Notes under the pieces: generated by a model
What the model was told of the DNA's origin: nothing
Database searches by the model: none
What the model saw: the letters and a program-made list of their open reading frames with translations, nothing else
Part shown: positions 15,784-19,753 of the stretch, one piece after another
Numbering within the stretch: the stretch's first letter is position 1
How the letters are laid out: every line of letters begins with the position of its first letter
Translations under genes and position numbers: made by a program
NCBI GenBank assembly: GCA_913050205.1
Contig: CAJXAU010000004.1
Location: forward strand, 1-19,753
DNA: 19,753 nucleotides
From: an uncultured Verrucomicrobiota bacterium
Lineage (GTDB): Bacteria > Verrucomicrobiota > Verrucomicrobiia > Limisphaerales > UBA1096
Direction: 5' to 3'

Positions 15784-17879
15784 TTTGTTTTCGTGATCGC
15801 TGAGTGGTATCGGTTGCTGATCAACGGCTCGGCGGCCAACAGCAGGGCGAGCAAAATGAGGACGGTACGCCAGACCACCGAGCTTTCCGACTCGGTGCCG
15901 GCCTTGAGGAAAGCCGCCGATTCCCCATCGCTACTCTGCCGCAGTTTCTCGAGTTGCCGCTGCACGACGATACCCTGCACCGAGGCGAGGTCCGACTCCC
16001 CGGGCGGCAGGTTTACCGCGATCAATTGAACGAGACCGCCCTGACCGTCGGTCAGCGAGTATACACCGGGTTCCTCCGGCAGATCGACCACGAGCCGGTT
16101 TTCATTGTTCGCCGTGAATGTTTTTTTGTTCAGCTCAAATGTCTGGCCGGCGGAATTCTCCGGCAGCCTTAGCGTGAGCGTTTGGCCGGTACTGCCCTGT
16201 GTGGTGACATCGCGCCGCAGGTTCTCTGTCTGGCCACCGGCACGAACAGCAAGCAGGTGTGCCGTCACTACAAACAACGCCCCGTCCGTCTGCCACTTGC
16301 CCCAGCTGCGATCCGCACTGGCATTCACAAAAATCACGCGGCCGGCCCCGTGCGTTTTTTCGGCAATGAACGGAACACGATCCGCAAAGCTTGCCAGCGT
16401 CACAGCACCGGCTCGCGCCATGGCTGCGTGGCGATGCGTCAACGGCAATCTGCGTAACCGGCGACGGTGTTCCGCGCTCAGCTCACCCCATAAAGGATGA
16501 CGCGTTGAGACCGCCTCAAGGGTCACCATGTCATCAAGCGGCTCCGTCTCGCCAACCGAAACCGGTAGCAGTTCGTCGAGTGCCGCATCGATTGATCCGG
16601 CCTGAAATTCCGGCCCACCAAAAACCAGCAACCCACCGCCGTTGAAGACAAATTTCTTGAGGGCTGTGGCACCGCCCGTGGTCAGGTTTGCCCCGTCCGG
16701 CAACACCACCAATCCCCGGCTGCTGTCCGGTTTTGTGAGTGTCAACAACTCCGCAGCGGCAGATATCGGCGTGCCATGTTGCAGCTCAAACTGCATCGGG
16801 ATGTCTTCGCTAAAGTTTTCCGGCGAGAGCGCCCGGGCAAGAAAGAATGTTTTGCGGAGGAACGTCTTCGCAGTCGACTTCGGCTCGATCAACAGTACCG
16901 GCAGTGGTTGCTGGACATAAAACGCATCGTACGCGCGGTCATCGCCCGGCCAGGCGTCCACGGGCGGCGTGGCAAGCGTACGCGCTACCCAGCCATACCG
17001 GTTGCCGGCAGTGTACGGAACCGCAAACGCGGTCTGCCCTCCGGCCATGGCCAACTCGCGCTTGGCCAAGCGGGCGCCCTCCGTTTCGCCATGCAGTTCG
17101 TCCTCCACGGTGACCATGCCACTTGGCTGTGAGTGTTGATACACGCCGGTTCGCAGTACGCCCCGGCCACGAGCGCCGACCTGAAATCCGCCGTTCACCG
17201 GTTCCAGTTCACCGGCCTTGGCCACGCGCAGAGTGACGTTGGGCGGCAGGGTGAGATCGTCGAGTTCCTCAATCGCGCTGAGCTGCAGGTCGCTCACGAC
17301 ATGGATGATTTTCGGAAAATCCGGGCCGAACCGGCCAAGCGACTGGGCGGCCTTTTGGATCGACGCCACAAGGTCGCCCACGCGATGTGAGGGCACGGCG
17401 ACATTCAGCGTACGCTTGGCCTCGGAAGGCCGAACCCAGCGCACAGGCTCATCCGCTTGGCTCGGCGTAAACAGGACGGCGATCTGGCTGCCGTGTCCCG
17501 TCTCGTCAAGTGCCAGGCTTGCCAAGCGCTTGGCCTCATCGAAGGCCGTCCCATCACCGGACTTGGCCTGCATGGAGGCGGAACGATCCACAACCAGCGC
17601 GATGGCTTCGCGCTGCGGCTTGGGCGTCGCCGCCATGCCGGCGAAAAAGACTTTCGAGAAAACCAACGCGAGAAACAGCACCGCCAGGCAACGGAGCAAA
17701 AACAGCGGCCAGTCCTGAATGCTGCGCTTCTTGCGAGTGGACAATTCGCTCGGGTCGATGAAGCGGTTCGTGCTAAACACCACGCGGCGTGGCTGGCGAC
17801 GACGCTGCAAATGTACCCATACCGGAATCGCGAGGCACGCCACTCCGGCAGCAAAAAGCCATGGGTTGGTGAAGCTCAT
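15780..17879 (-). CDS. BatA-like von Willebrand A membrane protein
   Basis: The 699-residue protein opens with the BatA N-terminal double-membrane domain: helices about 6-24 and 57-81, with 'FTNPWLFAAGVACLAIPVWVH' condensed around the 'L-x-IP-x-x-x-H' pattern. A VWA domain follows (about 92-225) with an intact MIDAS, D98-x-S100-x-S102, and D197 in 'HVVSDLQL'. The middle (about 328-450) has an amidotransferase-like alpha/beta fold ('LPVLLIEP', 'NGGGLLVFGG') without a catalytic Cys. A C-terminal helix (about 669-686) anchors it again. BatA-type proteins act with MoxR ATPases in envelope stress tolerance or metal-insertion-like assembly; the exact client is unknown here. It starts 5 bp after the DUF58 stop and overlaps the next gene by 4 bp. 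Palindrome-related sequences encode R270-L-A-K-R and K117-R-L. Confidence 0.87.
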   Translation of the reverse strand: MSFTNPWLFAAGVACLAIPVWVHLQRRRQPRRVVFSTNRFIDPSELSTRKKRSIQDWPLFLLRCLAVLFLALVFSKVFFAGMAATPKPQREAIALVVDRSASMQAKSGDGTAFDEAKRLASLALDETGHGSQIAVLFTPSQADEPVRWVRPSEAKRTLNVAVPSHRVGDLVASIQKAAQSLGRFGPDFPKIIHVVSDLQLSAIEELDDLTLPPNVTLRVAKAGELEPVNGGFQVGARGRGVLRTGVYQHSQPSGMVTVEDELHGETEGARLAKRELAMAGGQTAFAVPYTAGNRYGWVARTLATPPVDAWPGDDRAYDAFYVQQPLPVLLIEPKSTAKTFLRKTFFLARALSPENFSEDIPMQFELQHGTPISAAAELLTLTKPDSSRGLVVLPDGANLTTGGATALKKFVFNGGGLLVFGGPEFQAGSIDAALDELLPVSVGETEPLDDMVTLEAVSTRHPLWGELSAEHRRRLRRLPLTHRHAAMARAGAVTLASFADRVPFIAEKTHGAGRVIFVNASADRSWGKWQTDGALFVVTAHLLAVRAGGQTENLRRDVTTQGSTGQTLTLRLPENSAGQTFELNKKTFTANNENRLVVDLPEEPGVYSLTDGQGGLVQLIAVNLPPGESDLASVQGIVVQRQLEKLRQSSDGESAAFLKAGTESESSVVWRTVLILLALLLAAEPLISNRYHSAITKTK
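17059..17072. repeat. Iterated palindrome copy, full 14 bp
   Basis: CGCTTGGCCAAGCG, read as R270-L-A-K-R in the BatA-like protein. Confidence 0.85.
17521..17534. repeat. Alternative-phase palindrome, 14 bp
   Basis: GCCAAGCGCTTGGC, read as A-K117-R-L-A in the BatA-like VWA domain. It carries the alternative centre of the 12-bp pattern without a TTGGCCAA core. Confidence 0.7.
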
Positions 17880-17884
17880 CTCAG

Positions 17885-18787
17885 CTAAAACAGTTCGGCA
17901 CGCCGGGACAGGAACGCTGACAGGGCGAGGTCCATCGGCTCGTCGGTGATGATGCGGCAGTAGGCGGTCTCGTGCTCAAGGCAGAGCGACTCGATCGAGC
18001 GAAGGAACGCGCCGAATTTCTTGTCGTACCCGGCACGCATGCCCCGGCCGTCGGCCTCGATCTCCTCGCCCGTCTCGCTGTCCACAAACAAGACGTCGTC
18101 CTCGAACTGCGGGTCAATCTCGTCGCGGTGCAGCACGTGCAAAAATAAAACCTCGTGACCTCGCTCGTTGAGTTGCGTGAGGAAGTCGCGGCCCTGTTGC
18201 CCGGGAAAATAGCCATCCGACACCAGCACAGAGACCGCCCGCTCCCGCCCCAGCGCAAGCAGCCCAGCGAACTGCCCAAGGTCATCGGCCTCACCGTCCG
18301 CCTTCGTCCGTGCGAGCCGATCCAGCAACACGTGAAGATGATCGCCCCGGCTACTGGGCGGTATCGCCGGAGTACGATCCTCGTAACCGGTCTGGCCAAC
18401 AAACCCGATGCCGGGCGCATCATTCTGGTTTTGCATCAACATCGCCAACACAGCACAGAGCAACCGGGCGTAGGCCATCTTGTTTTGCGCACCGTCGCCG
18501 TAGGCCATCGACCGGCTGGTATCGAGGTAAAGATAGCCGCGCAGGTTGGTCTCCTGCTCGTATTCGCGGATGAAAAGCTGATCCGTCTTTGCCCAGACAC
18601 GCCAGTCGACCAGCCGCGCCGGATCTCCCACCATGTACGGCCGGTGCGCCGCAAAAACCGGGCTTGAGCCGCGACGCGCACTGCGGTGCAGGCCATGGAA
18701 GTAGCCATCGACCACGTTGCGCGCGAGCAACGGCAAATCCCCCGCGAGCGCGAGTAGCTTTTCGTCGATGGCCAGTGGGGTGTTCAC
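17885..18787 (-). CDS. DUF58 family protein
   Basis: The 300-residue protein carries the hallmark DUF58 block 'VGDPARLVDWRVWAKTDQLF' followed by 'REYEQE' (about 53-79), then a VWA-like MIDAS at D89-x-S91-x-S93 ('LDTSRSM'). There is no membrane segment, so it is probably cytoplasmic and docks on the MoxR ATPase or on the membrane VWA partners. The start is GTG (MNTPLAI), 18 bp after the MoxR stop; no clear Shine-Dalgarno is seen, and another start would lose conserved sequence. DUF58-MoxR pairs are among the most widespread AAA+/VWA couples in bacteria. No exact copy of the iterated palindrome occurs in this gene. Confidence 0.88.
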   Translation of the reverse strand: MNTPLAIDEKLLALAGDLPLLARNVVDGYFHGLHRSARRGSSPVFAAHRPYMVGDPARLVDWRVWAKTDQLFIREYEQETNLRGYLYLDTSRSMAYGDGAQNKMAYARLLCAVLAMLMQNQNDAPGIGFVGQTGYEDRTPAIPPSSRGDHLHVLLDRLARTKADGEADDLGQFAGLLALGRERAVSVLVSDGYFPGQQGRDFLTQLNERGHEVLFLHVLHRDEIDPQFEDDVLFVDSETGEEIEADGRGMRAGYDKKFGAFLRSIESLCLEHETAYCRIITDEPMDLALSAFLSRRAELF

Positions 18788-18805
18788 CGGTAAACCGCGC
18801 GTGCG

Positions 18806-19753
18806 TTAGTCCGTCTCGCTGACGGCGCTGAGAATCTCCTTAACGATCCGGCCCTCATCCACCCCATTGGACTTCGCCTTAAAGTTACACAGCACGCGGT
18901 GCTCCAGCACCTGCTCCGCCACCGCACGTACATGCTCAAAACTCACACACGGGGCGCCCGCGATGGCGGCCCGCCCCTTGGCTCCGAGGATCAGGTATTG
19001 CGACGCACGTGGCCCCGCACCAAAACGCACAAACTCGCGGATGATATCGGTCGACTGCTCGCTCTCCGGCCGACTCGCGTTGGCCAGCAGCACCGCGTAG
19101 CGGATGACGTCCTGCGACACAGGCATTGCCCGGACAAGCCGCTGGATCTGCTGCACCTCTGCGCCGGAAAGTACAGGCGACAACTCCGGCGCATCGACTC
19201 CGGTCGTTTCACTGACCACGCCGATCTCCTCATCAACCGTCGGGTAGTTCACCTGAATCGACAGCATGAAGCGGTCCGTCGCTGCCTCCGGCAACTGATA
19301 CGTGCCCTCCTGCTCAATCGGGTTGCGCGTGGCAAAAACAAAAAACGGACTCGGCAACGCGTAAGTCTCCCGGCCGACACTGACCTCGCGCTCCTGCATA
19401 GTCTGCAGCATCGCCGCCTGAGTTTTCGGCGGCGTACGGTTGATCTCGTCCGCCAGCAGCAGGTTTGCAAAAACCGGGCCCTGCAAAAACTCCAGTCGGC
19501 GCCGGCCGCTCTCCGGATCCTCCTGCACGATGTCCGTGCCGGTGATGTCCGACGGCATCAGGTCTGGTGTAAACTGGATGCGCTTAAACGACAGGTCCAG
19601 CGACTCCGCCAGCGACCGGATCAACAGCGTCTTGGCCAGCCCCGGCACACCGGTCAGCAGCGCGTGTTCGCCGCAAAACAACGCCAGGATCACGTCGTCG
19701 ATCACGGCGTCCTGCCCGACGATTGCCTTCCTGAGTTCCTGCTTGAGCGCAGC
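18806..19753 (-). CDS. MoxR-family AAA+ ATPase, 5' end outside the window
   Basis: The frame is open to the window edge and reads '...LKQELRKAIVGQDAVIDDV', the normal MoxR N-terminal region. The GTG at 19705 is therefore internal and the true start lies beyond 19753. About 315 residues are visible of a family usually near 320-340. In visible numbering, Walker A is GVPGLAKT (35-42), Walker B LLLADE (98-103), sensor 1 ATRNP (141-145), the 'LPEAATDRF' box is near 154-162, and a sensor-2-like GPRASQ is at 247-252. All catalytic elements look intact. MoxR ATPases use ATP hydrolysis to remodel or activate VWA-domain partners, and three such partners follow directly in the operon. Confidence 0.93.
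   Translation of the reverse strand, partial: AALKQELRKAIVGQDAVIDDVILALFCGEHALLTGVPGLAKTLLIRSLAESLDLSFKRIQFTPDLMPSDITGTDIVQEDPESGRRRLEFLQGPVFANLLLADEINRTPPKTQAAMLQTMQEREVSVGRETYALPSPFFVFATRNPIEQEGTYQLPEAATDRFMLSIQVNYPTVDEEIGVVSETTGVDAPELSPVLSGAEVQQIQRLVRAMPVSQDVIRYAVLLANASRPESEQSTDIIREFVRFGAGPRASQYLILGAKGRAAIAGAPCVSFEHVRAVAEQVLEHRVLCNFKAKSNGVDEGRIVKEILSAVSETD

Noticed and set aside
190..17534. CRISPR array or tandem repeat array
   Set aside because: Copies are only 8-16 bp, irregularly spaced from zero to several kilobases, and mostly inside genes.
190..17534. DNA uptake sequences
   Set aside because: Known uptake sequences (Neisseria, Haemophilus) are non-palindromic and strand-specific, and no competence gene is in the window. 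It cannot be fully excluded.
19706..19753. GTG at 19705 as the start of the MoxR gene
   Set aside because: The upstream 48 bases continue the same frame with family-typical residues (LKQELRKAIVGQDA), so the gene is cut by the window edge.

Overview
All eleven recognisable genes lie on the minus strand, so transcription runs from high to low coordinates. The gene families point to the PVC superphylum, most likely Verrucomicrobiota. The markers are a large secreted protein with the Planctomycetes/Verrucomicrobia 'membrane-bound dehydrogenase' propeller and a C-terminal cytochrome c motif, a CotH/lamin-tail protein, tandem SASA esterase domains, and a MoxR-DUF58-BatA-DUF4175-VWA operon. Base composition looks GC-rich, roughly 60% by eye. 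Gaps between genes are short (96 bp at most), and no stretch over 300 bp lacks a gene. I found no tRNA, rRNA, CRISPR array, transposase or phage gene.

Layout in order of transcription. (A) 19753 to 11091 is a tight operon: MoxR AAA+ ATPase (5' end cut by the window edge), DUF58 protein, BatA-like VWA membrane protein, DUF4175-like membrane protein, and a VWA/glutamine-amidotransferase-like membrane protein. Spacings are 18, 5, -4 and 13 bp. It probably encodes an envelope AAA+/VWA assembly or chaperone-like complex. (B) 11024 to 8084 holds two exported proteins, a double SASA-domain protein and a PQQ-type beta-propeller. (C) 8019 to 7477 is a short RodZ-like protein with an HTH domain and one membrane segment. 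(D) 7380 to 72 is a small cupin, then the PVC dehydrogenase/cytochrome c protein, then a 1246-residue CotH-kinase/lamin-tail protein whose start lies 4 bp after the preceding stop. This last group looks like a secreted catabolic or surface-structure module.

The most unusual signal is not a gene. A short perfect palindrome, core TTGGCCAA, most often extended to CGCTTGGCCAAGCG, occurs about 20 times by hand count, where base composition predicts fewer than one. Two further loci carry the alternative phase of the same 12-bp pattern, CCAAGCGCTTGG. The copies sit mostly inside genes and are read in all three frames (LGQA, LAK/LAN, WPS). They cluster in variable or linker parts of proteins and are absent from the most conserved genes (MoxR, DUF58, the PQQ propeller, the cupin). 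Two copies in tandem encode the end of one protein's signal peptide. The behaviour resembles the HIP1 octamer of cyanobacteria, but the sequence differs and I do not recognise it from any described family.
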